A DNA stretch of 39,300 nt, from positions 1 through 39,300 of the forward strand of contig CAKOIS010000009.1 of NCBI GenBank assembly GCA_934087065.1, given 5' to 3'. A program made the position numbers and the translations under genes. Source of the stretch: an uncultured Bacilli bacterium. Lineage in GTDB: Bacteria; Bacillota_I; Bacilli_A; RF39; UBA660. The notes beneath the pieces are model-generated. The model was not told the origin of the DNA. It worked only from the letters and a program-made list of their open reading frames with translations, and made no database searches. Positions 24,411-33,355 of the stretch are shown here, piece after piece. The first letter of the stretch is position 1. Each line of letters begins with the position of its first letter.

Positions 24411-24455
24411 AAAAAGAACAATAATAATCAAAAATCAAAAATTGTTCTTTTTTTC
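24411..24455 (+). terminator. Terminator after the alaS-rlmN unit
   Basis: AAAAAGAACAAT pairs with ATTGTTCTTTTT over an 18-base loop, with more T following. Confidence 0.85.
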
Positions 24456-24491
24456 ATGTGTCTAAAATATAATGTTTTAGGGTGATAAAGT

Positions 24492-25412
24492 ATGTTAAGT
24501 AAAATGGGCATTAGAAAAATCACAGTAACAAGTGCCGCTTTATTTGTTATTGGTTTAATCTATTTATTTCCTACTAAAGATTTAAAGATTGAAAAAAATA
24601 TAAATTACATAGATGAAGAAAAACTTTCACAAATATATATGTTAGACAACAACAACTACGTCAGTGAAGTCTTACACGAAATAAATGCAGACACATTAAT
24701 AGACAAATTAAGAAGTAAATTAGAAAGTATAACTAATAGTGAAGAAAATAAAATTAAAAATTTTAAAGGTCTAATACCAGAAAACACAAAAGTTTTATCT
24801 ATTGATGTTAAAGACAAAGTGTGTACTGTAGACTTTTCTAAAGAACTATTGGGAGTAAGTGCATTAGTTGAAGAAAAAATGATAGAAGCAATAGTGTTTA
24901 CTCTTACTAGTGAAAGTGAAGTAACAAGTGTAATTATTAAGGTAGATGGTAAAGTATTAGAAAGACTTCCAAATTCAAATAAACTTCTACCAAATGTACT
25001 AGATAGAAGTTACGGAATTAATAAAGATTATGATATTAATAGTTTATACAACTTAACAAAGACAACAATTTATTATGTTGGAGATAACTTTGGAGAAACG
25101 TATTATGTTCCAGTAACTAAAATAACCAATAATAATGACGAAAAGATAAGTGTAATAGTAAATGAATTAAAATCTAGCGTAATGTATCAAAGCAATTTAA
25201 ATAGTTATCTAAACAATAAAACTGAATTAAAAAATTATAAAGTTGAAGAAGAAGTAATGAAATTAACTTTTAACGATAAGATATTTGACTCCATATATGA
25301 CAAAAACATACTAGAAGAAGTTGTGTATACAATTGGTAAAAGTGTTATGGAAAATTATGATGTTAAAAAAGTAATATTTTATGTAGATGATAAAGAAGTG
25401 GTAGAATATTAG
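24492..25412 (+). CDS. GerM-like sporulation/germination protein
   Basis: A 306-residue protein with an N-terminal membrane helix (about 9-26) and two tandem GerMN-type domains (about 60-165 and 190-300). Each has the pattern of an amphipathic helix, a VLS.DVKD..CTVDFSKE-like strand pair and a VVYTI/IVFTL helix followed by the V.KV.F.VDGK strand pair. In Bacillus, GerM is a lipoprotein needed for sporulation and germination. Here a plain membrane anchor replaces the lipobox. It is monocistronic, and a tRNA on the other strand follows. Confidence 0.82.
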   Translation: MLSKMGIRKITVTSAALFVIGLIYLFPTKDLKIEKNINYIDEEKLSQIYMLDNNNYVSEVLHEINADTLIDKLRSKLESITNSEENKIKNFKGLIPENTKVLSIDVKDKVCTVDFSKELLGVSALVEEKMIEAIVFTLTSESEVTSVIIKVDGKVLERLPNSNKLLPNVLDRSYGINKDYDINSLYNLTKTTIYYVGDNFGETYYVPVTKITNNNDEKISVIVNELKSSVMYQSNLNSYLNNKTELKNYKVEEEVMKLTFNDKIFDSIYDKNILEEVVYTIGKSVMENYDVKKVIFYVDDKEVVEY

Positions 25413-25414
25413 TC

Positions 25415-25443
25415 ATAAAAAAAACTCTAGTAACTAGAGTTTA
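25415..25443 (-). terminator. Terminator of tRNA-Arg, also usable by the GerM-like gene
   Basis: ACTCTAGT / ACTAGAGT inverted repeat. On the minus strand it is followed by eight T, making it a good terminator of the tRNA. On the plus strand the T-run is shorter. Confidence 0.75.
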
Positions 25444-25452
25444 TATTCTTAG

Positions 25453-25529
<77 letters not shown>

Positions 25530-25606
25530 AACTGATAAATAAAGTATACAACACATTTTATTAAAATGCAAGTACTTTTTTGAAAAAATGCAAAAATGGA
25601 GGAGAT

Positions 25607-26833
25607 ATGAACATAAAATTTGTTATTTTAGGAAGTGACGAAAACGCATATGGCATGAGTAGAGTAATTTACAAAACATATAAAGAAAAGCCATTAGTAC
25701 TTTGTAGTCGTATTTTATATCCAACGATGTTTTCGAAAATCGTAGATATTAAAGTAATTGAAAACTTTGACACCGAAAGCGTATGTATTAAATCGTTAAT
25801 AAATGTAGGAGAAACTCTAAAAAAGACTACTAAAAACATTATACTTATCCCATGTAGTGACTCATATATGGAATACGTAGTTAAAAATCAAGATTTATTA
25901 AGTGGATTGTTTTTAAATAAATTTATAAGCTATAATTTACTAAAAAGTTTTATAACTAAAGATAAGTTCTATAATTTATGTGATAAATATAAACTAAGAT
26001 ACCCTAAGTCTGTGATTATAAAAGAAAGTGATAGATTAGATATTTTAAAAAAGATAAACTTTAAATATCCACTAATATTAAAACCAAACAATTCAAATTC
26101 AAGTGAATATTTACATGCAGAATTTCCTAATAAAAAGAAAGTCTTTCTAATTAAGAGTGAAACTGAACTTATACAAACAGTAAATAACATTGATAAATCT
26201 AACTATAAAGATAATCTAATCGTGCAAGAATTTATTAAAGGAGACGATACGAATAACCTTGTGATAAACGCTTACAGTAGTACTGACGGAAAAGTAAGAA
26301 TGATGGGTATCGGTAGACCCGTTTTAGAAGAATATCATCCTAAAGTTTTAGGAAACTATGCAGCAATAATAAGTGAAGTAGGGTATAAAGAAGTAATGAA
26401 TGATGTTAAAAATTTTTTAGAAAGCATAAAGTATGTAGGTTTTTCTAACTTTGATTTTAAGTATAATGAAACTGATAAAAAGTACTATTGCTTTGAAATA
26501 AATTATAGACAAGGAAGAAGTTCATACTTTTTAAACGAGTGTGGAGTAAACTTAATTGAATTATTAACTGATGACTTAGTATACAAAAAAAGAAAAGATA
26601 TTATTTATCCTACTAAAAAAATACTATGGTTAAATGTACCATATATAGTTACAAAAAAGTATATAAATAACACCAAAGTCTTAGAAGAAATTAGTGAGTT
26701 AAAAAATAAAAAAGAAGTCTATCATACACTATTTGACAAAGACGATTTGTCCCTTATAAGGTACATTAATTTAAAGAAAGTATACTTTTCAAAAACTCGT
26801 CAATATAAAAAATATTTTATAAAAAAGGTCTAA
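25607..26833 (+). CDS. D-aspartate-ligase-like ATP-grasp enzyme
   Basis: A 408-residue ATP-grasp protein. The N-terminal FVILGSDENAYGMSRVIY and FSKIVDIKVIENFD closely resemble Enterococcus D-aspartate ligase (Asl), which adds D-Asp to the Lys of peptidoglycan precursors to start the cross-bridge. The ATP-grasp core follows: PLILKPN (about 164), VQEFIKGDD, GFSNFDFKYN and FEINYRQGRSS (metal-binding end). The ATG at 25607 has GGAGGAG in front; an earlier TTG is less likely. The FemABX gene at 29374 fits a shared role in cross-bridge synthesis. A peptide-tailoring role for the adjacent bacteriocin is a less likely alternative. Confidence 0.8.
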   Translation: MNIKFVILGSDENAYGMSRVIYKTYKEKPLVLCSRILYPTMFSKIVDIKVIENFDTESVCIKSLINVGETLKKTTKNIILIPCSDSYMEYVVKNQDLLSGLFLNKFISYNLLKSFITKDKFYNLCDKYKLRYPKSVIIKESDRLDILKKINFKYPLILKPNNSNSSEYLHAEFPNKKKVFLIKSETELIQTVNNIDKSNYKDNLIVQEFIKGDDTNNLVINAYSSTDGKVRMMGIGRPVLEEYHPKVLGNYAAIISEVGYKEVMNDVKNFLESIKYVGFSNFDFKYNETDKKYYCFEINYRQGRSSYFLNECGVNLIELLTDDLVYKKRKDIIYPTKKILWLNVPYIVTKKYINNTKVLEEISELKNKKEVYHTLFDKDDLSLIRYINLKKVYFSKTRQYKKYFIKKV

Positions 26834-26850
26834 CTAGACACTTTTTTTGT

Positions 26851-26909
26851 AAAATTTCGCGTAAAATTTCGCGTAAAGTCAAAATAAAAAAAGACTTTTC
26901 GCGTTTTTT
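26851..26909 (+). promoter_or_regulatory. CGCG repeat leader and hairpin before the ABC exporter
   Basis: AAAATTTCGCGT occurs twice in perfect tandem (26851-26862, 26863-26874). CGCGTAAAGTC (26870-26880) then pairs with GACTTTTCGCG (26893-26903), followed by six T. The three CGCG tetramers can pair in alternative ways, so this may be an attenuator, or a terminator joined to an operator. Confidence 0.6.
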
Positions 26910-26938
26910 GTCGAATAAATATATTAGGAGGGAAAAAT

Positions 26939-28972
26939 ATGAACAAAAAAATTGTTGTCTTACAAAGTGATATGAAAGACTGTGCTCCAGCGTGTGTTTC
27001 TTCAATCATAAAATACTATAATGGAAACTTAGATTTGGAAACTATTAGAGAACTTATCCACACATCAAAAATGGGAACAAATGCATATGATATTGTTAAT
27101 GGTGTAAAAGAGCTTGGCTTTGATGCATATGCAGGAAAAGCAAAGTTAGACATTTTGCTCAAGTGCTTTGATAGTCCATTAATACTTCATGTTAAGAAAA
27201 AGAACTTTTACCACTTTGTTGTAGTTTATAAAGTTACTAACAAAAGAGTAACTATAATGGACCCAGCAGTAGGACTTATAAAAGTAAGCTATGACGAGTT
27301 AGAAAAAATGTATCTTGGTGTTTACATTAAACTCACAAAAACAAAAGAATTACCAATAGTCAAAAACGATAATCATTTACTCAAGATACTCTTAAATATA
27401 GTTTTCAAAAATAAAAAATGTCTAGCTTTAATATTAGCCTTATCATTATTTGTTTTCTTAATAAGTTTGGCAACTTCAATATTTTACAAAGTCTTTTTAG
27501 ACAATACAACTTTAATAAAAAAATATACTTTAGTGTTCATACTAGTAATAACATTAAAGTATATAATAGACTACATTAGAAAAATAATATCTATTAAGCT
27601 ACATAAAAATGTTGATGAAGCTGTAAATGACGAAATTATTTGTAGATTATTTTTCCTTCCATATAGCTACTACAAAAATAGAACCACGGGAGAAATGATA
27701 TCAAGATTTAATGACTTAGATTCATTAAAAGAACTGATTTTAGACCTAACTTTAAATTCACTTGTGAATGTTTTGATGTTTTTAGGTAGTACACTACTAA
27801 TGTTATTTATTAGTAAAAAAGTATTCTTTTTTACACTTGTACTTCTATTGATTTACTTAATAATAACTATAATTGTATATAAGTTTTACGATAAAAATGT
27901 AAGACTTATGCAAGAAGAAAAAGGTGCGTATAATTCTTTACTTATTGAAAGTATAGAAGCACTAGAAACAATATATAACTTGAATATAAAGGGCATATTT
28001 CAAAACAAAATTCATACTTATTATACAAACTTGCTTACAGTAGTAAACAAATTAAATATATACAATACAACAACTAGTATGATTTTGATGTTTCTATTAG
28101 AAGTAGGTAATATACTTGTACTATATATAGGTATTTCACTTTCAAACAAGAATATTATCACAATAGGAGAAGTTATGCTTTTATATGTACTTTATAGTTA
28201 TTTAGTAACAACTGTCAAAGAATACTTAAGTAAGTTACCAGTAGTTAAATATGGGCTTAGAAATATTGAAAAAATTAATAGTTTTCTAAAATATAAAGAA
28301 GATAATTGTAACTACTATTCTATTAATGGAGATATTAAAGTAGAAAATTTAACTTATGGGACTTACCATAAAATAATTAAATCTTTATCATTTGACATAA
28401 AGAAAGGAGAGAAAGTAATTTTAAGTGGAGTAAGTGGAAGTGGGAAAAGTACTCTTTTAAAATTGTTACTAAAGTATTTCACTAGTTATGAAGGAGATAT
28501 TTATATAGATAACACTAATTTAAAAGAAATAAGTTCACTTTCTATTAGAAACTCTTTTAATTACATAGGTCAAAATGAGAGGTTGTTTACTGATACTATT
28601 ATAAACAACATAACTTTAGATAGAAAAGTAGACGAAAGTGTACTATCTAAAATATTAGAGATTACTCACGTTAATGAAATAATAAATAGCAAAGGACTAA
28701 AAGAAAATACTTTTATAGAAGAAAATGGTTTTAATTTAAGTGGTGGCGAAAGACAAAGAATAATTCTTGCACGAGGCTTATTAAAAGCTAAAAATTACAT
28801 ATTTATTGACGAAGCACTAAGTGAAGTAGATTATGAACTAGAAAAAACTATAGTAAAAAATATACTAGATTATTTTAAAGACAAAACTATCATTTATGTA
28901 AGTCATAAAAATGGTATAGAAGAATTATTTGATAAAAATATAATTTTAAGGAGAGTGAAAAATAATGAATAA
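26939..28972 (+). CDS. Bacteriocin-type peptidase/ABC exporter (PCAT)
   Basis: A 677-residue half-transporter with an N-terminal C39 protease. Residues 1-130: Q9 and C15 in LQSDMKDCAPAC, His in NFYHFVVVY and the Asp in IMDPAVG form the catalytic set that cuts after double-glycine leaders. About 155-440 is the membrane domain. About 455-677 is the ATPase with GVSGSGKST, LSGGERQR, YIFIDEALSE and VSHK. The RBS is AGGAGG. The stop overlaps the start of the first GG-leader peptide by 8 bases, so the exporter and its substrates are co-translated. Confidence 0.95.
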   Translation: MNKKIVVLQSDMKDCAPACVSSIIKYYNGNLDLETIRELIHTSKMGTNAYDIVNGVKELGFDAYAGKAKLDILLKCFDSPLILHVKKKNFYHFVVVYKVTNKRVTIMDPAVGLIKVSYDELEKMYLGVYIKLTKTKELPIVKNDNHLLKILLNIVFKNKKCLALILALSLFVFLISLATSIFYKVFLDNTTLIKKYTLVFILVITLKYIIDYIRKIISIKLHKNVDEAVNDEIICRLFFLPYSYYKNRTTGEMISRFNDLDSLKELILDLTLNSLVNVLMFLGSTLLMLFISKKVFFFTLVLLLIYLIITIIVYKFYDKNVRLMQEEKGAYNSLLIESIEALETIYNLNIKGIFQNKIHTYYTNLLTVVNKLNIYNTTTSMILMFLLEVGNILVLYIGISLSNKNIITIGEVMLLYVLYSYLVTTVKEYLSKLPVVKYGLRNIEKINSFLKYKEDNCNYYSINGDIKVENLTYGTYHKIIKSLSFDIKKGEKVILSGVSGSGKSTLLKLLLKYFTSYEGDIYIDNTNLKEISSLSIRNSFNYIGQNERLFTDTIINNITLDRKVDESVLSKILEITHVNEIINSKGLKENTFIEENGFNLSGGERQRIILARGLLKAKNYIFIDEALSEVDYELEKTIVKNILDYFKDKTIIYVSHKNGIEELFDKNIILRRVKNNE

Positions 28973-29111
28973 TCAAAAGTTGAGTAAAGAAGAAATGTTA
29001 AATGTTACTGGTGGAATTTCTTGGGGTCTCTGGGGAATTGGAGGCGTAATATTTACGTTTATTTTAGGATTTTTTGAAGGGATTATGAACCCAATTAAAT
29101 GTGGAAAGTAG
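28965..29111 (+). CDS. Double-glycine leader peptide 1 (bacteriocin-like)
   Basis: A 48-residue ORF with AAGGAG upstream. The leader is NNQKLSKEEMLNVTGG, with the spaced hydrophobic residues and the GG that C39 proteases recognise. The predicted mature peptide starts ISWGLWGIGG, is hydrophobic, includes GFFEG (a GxxxG helix-packing motif as in class IIb two-peptide bacteriocins) and ends with IKCGK. It overlaps the exporter gene and precedes a second GG peptide. Confidence 0.85.
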   Translation: MNNQKLSKEEMLNVTGGISWGLWGIGGVIFTFILGFFEGIMNPIKCGK

Positions 29112-29120
29112 GTGTTTAAA

Positions 29121-29279
29121 GTGAGTAACGAAGAATTATTAAGTGTTTACGGTGGAATTAGTTTTTCTGGAACTTTAATAAATGCAATTACAAAGATGTT
29201 AACTCAAGTTTATGATATCGGTAGAAGATTTGGAACTGGTTTATTAAGAGGAAAAACTAAAAACTTCTGTTCATTTTAA
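29121..29279 (+). CDS. Double-glycine leader peptide 2 (bacteriocin-like)
   Basis: A 52-residue ORF with GTG start 6 bases after AGGTG (a further in-frame GTG is at 29112). The leader SNEELLSVYGG is short but has the E/L pattern and GG. The mature peptide begins ISFSGTL, like the ISWG of peptide 1, is amphipathic and cationic (DIGRRFGTGLLRGKTKN), contains GLLRG (GxxxG) and ends FCSF. It most likely pairs with peptide 1. Confidence 0.82.
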   Translation: MSNEELLSVYGGISFSGTLINAITKMLTQVYDIGRRFGTGLLRGKTKNFCSF

Positions 29280-29284
29280 GAAAT

Positions 29285-29305
29285 CGGGTGTATACCCTTT
29301 TTCTA
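29285..29305 (+). terminator. Weak terminator after the peptide genes
   Basis: GGGT and ACCC around a short loop, then TTTTTC. The stem is short, so confidence is limited. Confidence 0.4.
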
Positions 29306-29320
29306 ATGCACATTATTTAC

Positions 29321-29349
29321 TTGTAAAAATAGGCACTTTAGGTTATAAT
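29321..29349 (+). promoter_or_regulatory. Promoter of the FemABX gene
   Basis: TTGTAA, a 17-base spacer and TATAAT, 25 bases before the start codon. Confidence 0.75.
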
Positions 29350-29373
29350 ATGTAATAGAAAGAGGGTATATAA

Positions 29374-30567
29374 ATGTACACATTTACAAGTGATTTAAAC
29401 AAAACTGAATATGATAACTTTGTAAGAAATTACAGTATGTCTAGCCTTACACAAACATATAACTGGGCTAATATAAAAGATAACTGGGGACACTTTCACT
29501 GTGGACTTTATAAAGACAATACATTAGTGGGAGTATGTTTAATTCTTGTTAAAAAAATGATAAAAGGAATTAATATGTTTTATATTCCACGTGGATACTT
29601 GCTAGATTTTACTAATTATTTAGACTTAGAAGCTATGACTAAGTTTGTTAAAAAATTAGCTAAAGAGAATAAAGCATACGTTGTTAAAATTGACCCAAAT
29701 TTTGCAAGAGGACAGTATAGTTTTAAAGGGGAAGAAGTATGTCCTGACTATAGTAAAGACTTTGAAATAAAGAATGCTAACTTAGAAAAACTAGGATATA
29801 AGTGTACAGGTATTCATAAAGAAATGGGTAAAAATATGTCTCCACAATACAACATGCTAGCCCCCATCTGTGATAAAACTGGGAAAGTCTTAAATTTAGA
29901 AGAACTACTAAATACCTATAAAAGTAAATTCAAGTATTACATCGGGTCATTTCATGAAAAACGCGGTATTACATTTGAAATAACAGATGATATTAAAAAA
30001 GTACCACTTCTTGTTAAAATGCTTAAAGAAACAGAAGAAAAACAAGGTATCAGTTTAAGAAATGAAGAATATTTTACAAAGATGATGAACAATTACAAAG
30101 GAAAAGCTCATTTAGTATTTGGTTATATTGACTTAAATAAATACTTAGAATTTCTAAAAAATAATAATGGTAAAATAGAAGAGATAAATGAAGTAAACTC
30201 TTTAATTAAAGAAAATGGAGAAACTATGTTATTAAGTGCTTCTATAATGTTTTTACCAAACAACGATGTAGGAGTAAGAACAAGTGAATACTTATATGCT
30301 GGAAACTCAAACACATTAAACAAACTTCGTGTATCAACTGGTGTAGTATTTGAAATAATAAAGTATTCATTAGAAAATAATTGTAACTATTGTAACTTAG
30401 GTGGAATAGATGGAAACTTGAACGACCATTTAACAAACTTCAAAGAAAAGTTTAACGGAATAGTACTAGAGTTTGCAGGAGAATATGATTTACCAACAAG
30501 CATAATATACTATCCAATAAAAGTGATGTTCCCACTTCTATTAAAGATATATAAAATAATAAGGTAG
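29374..30567 (+). CDS. FemABX-family peptidoglycan cross-bridge aminoacyltransferase
   Basis: A 397-residue protein with the twin GNAT fold of FemX/MurM enzymes, which use aminoacyl-tRNA to build the interpeptide bridge on lipid II. Landmarks: SLTQTYNWANIK near the start, MFYIPRGYLLDFTN, KIDPNF, the charged helical insert with GITFEIT (about 185-230), then the second domain with YLYAGNSNTLNKLR and NCNYCNLGGIDGNLNDHL..FKEKFNG, the strongly conserved C-terminal motif. The D-Asp-ligase-like gene upstream and the NlpC/P60 genes downstream suit a cell-wall locus. The stop lies 4 bases before the next ATG. Confidence 0.92.
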   Translation: MYTFTSDLNKTEYDNFVRNYSMSSLTQTYNWANIKDNWGHFHCGLYKDNTLVGVCLILVKKMIKGINMFYIPRGYLLDFTNYLDLEAMTKFVKKLAKENKAYVVKIDPNFARGQYSFKGEEVCPDYSKDFEIKNANLEKLGYKCTGIHKEMGKNMSPQYNMLAPICDKTGKVLNLEELLNTYKSKFKYYIGSFHEKRGITFEITDDIKKVPLLVKMLKETEEKQGISLRNEEYFTKMMNNYKGKAHLVFGYIDLNKYLEFLKNNNGKIEEINEVNSLIKENGETMLLSASIMFLPNNDVGVRTSEYLYAGNSNTLNKLRVSTGVVFEIIKYSLENNCNYCNLGGIDGNLNDHLTNFKEKFNGIVLEFAGEYDLPTSIIYYPIKVMFPLLLKIYKIIR

Positions 30568-30571
30568 TTAT

Positions 30572-31897
30572 ATGAAAAAAGTAGTAAGTGTGGTTGGTTT
30601 AGGGTTAAGTTTTCTAATCATTGGATATGCTGTTTACTTACTTATCGTTAACTATGACAAGATAAATAGAGATAAAATAAGAATAAACTATGAAAATATG
30701 ATTAATGAAAACGAAGAATATTTAGTAAATGTTACATATGATGGAAAGAGTAATATAAAGTGTAGCCTAGATAATATAGACTATACAAGCAAGTGTAGTT
30801 TCTTATTAAAAGAAGGAAACTATAAAGCGTATGTTACAAATGAAAAAGATACTTCTTATATAGATTTTACAGTTAAAAAGAATTACTTAGGTACTTTTAG
30901 TAGCACTATAGATGTACTAGACACATATTACTTAGCAGTTGGTGGTAAAAAGAGTTTTAATTTTACTTTTGATTATCCTGAGTATTTTGATAAAACTGTA
31001 ACGTATAAGGTAGAAGACGAAAACATTTTAAAAGTAGAAAATGATGTAATGTACGCAGTAAATGCTGGTACTACAAAAGTAACGGCAACATTAAAAGATG
31101 GTAACTCTAAAACATATAATGTAGTTGTGACAGATTTAATCGTACCACCTGTAATTAATAATGAAAAACAAATCGTACCATGTAATAGATATACATTAGA
31201 AGAAAATATTTTGCTAGATAAAATACTAGAAAGTAGAGTTTTAGAAGCAGGCCTCGGCACACGTGCTGGTGTTGCCTCTGCTGCAAGATTTCTAAGTCTA
31301 GAGTTTCCATATAGTATTCCATACTTTAATGAAAACGGTAGGCTAGACAGTCATGGTACAAGACCTAGGGTGGACGCAGAAGGAAGGTATTATCATAAAG
31401 GTTTATACCTAAACTCTTATAAGTTTGAAGAGTTAGATCAAAGTGCAATAACAAGTGGTGGGCCAAATATATGGGGCTGTTTAGTATACGATAGATTTAT
31501 AAGTAGAATGAACAAGAATGGACTCACCTGTAGCGGTTTTGTCACCTGGGCAATGTTAAATGGTGGTTTCGACGTAGGAGATGTAGGCGCTGGAGACTCA
31601 AATTATCTAACGGATGAACTATCAGACCTTGGAGTACACAATATTCTTACTTATGATTTTATGAAAACAACAGAGTATAAAGTAGGAGACTTCATCGGAA
31701 CTGATGGACACGCGGCTCTTATAATTGGAATAGACGAAAACAATATATACACAGCAGAGACGCTCCTTCCAAAGTTAGAAGTATATACATATGATAGATA
31801 TAAAGGAATAGTGGATGGTAAAGAGCTTACCTACACGATAAATATGCATAATGTGTATCCAAATGGTGACGGGTACATAACTGATATGTGGGATTAA
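30572..31897 (+). CDS. Membrane-anchored Ig-like/NlpC-P60-type protein, copy 1
   Basis: A 441-residue protein: N-terminal membrane anchor (about 5-25), a beta domain (about 35-105), a bacterial Ig-like BIG2-type domain (LAVGGKKSFNFTF ... TTKVTATLKDGNSKTYNVVVTD, about 120-190), and a C-terminal cysteine-peptidase-like domain. The latter has NGLTCSGFVTWAMLNGGF around the presumed catalytic Cys and DGHAALIIGI around the His. Most NlpC/P60 enzymes have Asp before that Cys; here it is Thr, whereas the downstream paralogue has Asp. It presumably cuts peptidoglycan peptides outside the cell. The operon follows FemABX. Confidence 0.85.
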   Translation: MKKVVSVVGLGLSFLIIGYAVYLLIVNYDKINRDKIRINYENMINENEEYLVNVTYDGKSNIKCSLDNIDYTSKCSFLLKEGNYKAYVTNEKDTSYIDFTVKKNYLGTFSSTIDVLDTYYLAVGGKKSFNFTFDYPEYFDKTVTYKVEDENILKVENDVMYAVNAGTTKVTATLKDGNSKTYNVVVTDLIVPPVINNEKQIVPCNRYTLEENILLDKILESRVLEAGLGTRAGVASAARFLSLEFPYSIPYFNENGRLDSHGTRPRVDAEGRYYHKGLYLNSYKFEELDQSAITSGGPNIWGCLVYDRFISRMNKNGLTCSGFVTWAMLNGGFDVGDVGAGDSNYLTDELSDLGVHNILTYDFMKTTEYKVGDFIGTDGHAALIIGIDENNIYTAETLLPKLEVYTYDRYKGIVDGKELTYTINMHNVYPNGDGYITDMWD

Positions 31898-31910
31898 TGA
31901 GGATGATGTT

Positions 31911-33239
31911 ATGAATAAAATTAAAAGAATATTAATAAGCATAGGTGTAATTATAATAGGTATTGTAGTTATGTTGTTGGTTTTTGAAAACGTAAATAAA
32001 CTATACAAAAACAAAATTGAAATAACTTACGAAAACGTGGTAAACGCCCAGAATGAATACCCTGTTACAGTTAAATATAATAGTAAAGACTTAGATGGTA
32101 TTCTTTGTAGTGCAAACGGCGCTAACTACAAAAAAATAGGAGAATGTACGTTTAACTTAACAAGTGGTAAACACAAAATCTATATTAAAAAAGATGACAA
32201 TATTTTAACTAAAGAATTTGAAATAAAACCAGAGTACTTAGGAACTTTTTCTAGTACAATGGACGTTTTAGATACATATTATCTAGCTGTTGGTGGTAAA
32301 AAGAGTTTCAATTTTACGTTTGATTATAAAGAAGAGTTTGATAAAGAAGTATACTATAAAGTAGAAGACAAAGAAGTATTAAAAGTAGAAGATAATAAAA
32401 TGTATGGACTAAAAAAAGGTACTACAAAAGTAACTGCGACATTAAAAGATGGTAACTCTAAAACATATAATGTGATGGTAACAGACTTAATAGTAAGTCC
32501 TACAATGGCTAAGAAAACTAGACTTACTTGTAATAGGTATACTTTAGAAGAAAGTATTTTACTCGATAAAATATTAGCTTCACGTGTAGAAGAAGCAGGC
32601 GTTGGCACAAGGGCAGGTGTTGCCTCTGCTGCAAGATTTCTAAGTTTGGAGTTTCCATACGCAATTAGATACTTCTATGAAAACGGTAGACTTGAAAACT
32701 GGGGAAAAAAAGACTATATTGATGCAGAAGGAAGATATTATCATGTAGGCTTATATTTACATAAAAGTAAATTTGACGATATAGTCTCAAGTACAAAAAG
32801 TGGTCCGGCTATATGGGGTTGCCCATTAATGGAATACTCAGAAGACAGAATGGGAATAAACGGTTTAGACTGCAGTGGTTTTGTTACTTGGGCAATGTTA
32901 AATGGTGGATTTGACTCAAAAGACGTTGGAAGTGGTAACGAAGAATTAATTGATGGAGAACTATATGACTATGGAACACATAACGAGATAACAAAAGAAT
33001 ATATGAAAAAGAACACATACAAGCCAGGAGACTATATCGCAAGTGATGGGCACGCCGCTTTAATCGTCGGAGTTGATGAAAAATATGTATACGTTGCAGA
33101 AGCATATTATGCCGATGTTAAAGTAAGTAAGTTTGAAAAATATAACGAACTACCAAACTTGTACTCACTTACATTCATAACAGAAATGAACGAAATATAC
33201 CCAAATGGCGACGGAAACATCACACTTATGTGGGAATAA
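31911..33239 (+). CDS. Membrane-anchored Ig-like/NlpC-P60-type protein, copy 2
   Basis: A 442-residue paralogue of the upstream gene with the same order: anchor, beta domain, BIG2-like domain (LGTFSSTMDVLDTYYLAVGG nearly identical to copy 1), then the peptidase-like domain with NGLDCSGFVTWAMLNGGF (Cys nucleophile) and SDGHAALIVGV (His). The canonical DCSGF form suggests that this copy is catalytically active. The two are separated by 13 bases and clearly arose by tandem duplication. The mRNA ends at the hairpin at 33241. Confidence 0.87.
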   Translation: MNKIKRILISIGVIIIGIVVMLLVFENVNKLYKNKIEITYENVVNAQNEYPVTVKYNSKDLDGILCSANGANYKKIGECTFNLTSGKHKIYIKKDDNILTKEFEIKPEYLGTFSSTMDVLDTYYLAVGGKKSFNFTFDYKEEFDKEVYYKVEDKEVLKVEDNKMYGLKKGTTKVTATLKDGNSKTYNVMVTDLIVSPTMAKKTRLTCNRYTLEESILLDKILASRVEEAGVGTRAGVASAARFLSLEFPYAIRYFYENGRLENWGKKDYIDAEGRYYHVGLYLHKSKFDDIVSSTKSGPAIWGCPLMEYSEDRMGINGLDCSGFVTWAMLNGGFDSKDVGSGNEELIDGELYDYGTHNEITKEYMKKNTYKPGDYIASDGHAALIVGVDEKYVYVAEAYYADVKVSKFEKYNELPNLYSLTFITEMNEIYPNGDGNITLMWE

Positions 33240-33240
33240 T

Positions 33241-33270
33241 GAATAGAAGCTAGTCTTTTATTCTTTTTTT
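33241..33270 (+). terminator. Terminator of the FemABX-NlpC/P60 operon
   Basis: GAATAGAAG pairs with CTTTTATTC (one G-U) over a 5-base loop, followed by seven T. Confidence 0.85.
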
Positions 33271-33355
33271 AGTAAAAAATATGTGAAAATTTAAAATAAA
33301 ATAGACTTTTTATCTGAATTTATGGTACAATAATAAATGAATAAGAGGGATAATT

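Noticed and set aside
25607..26833. ATP-grasp gene as a graspetide (microviridin-type) modification enzyme
   Set aside because: Its N-terminal sequence follows D-aspartate ligases closely, and the adjacent peptides lack the Thr/Glu/Asp-rich cores of graspetides.
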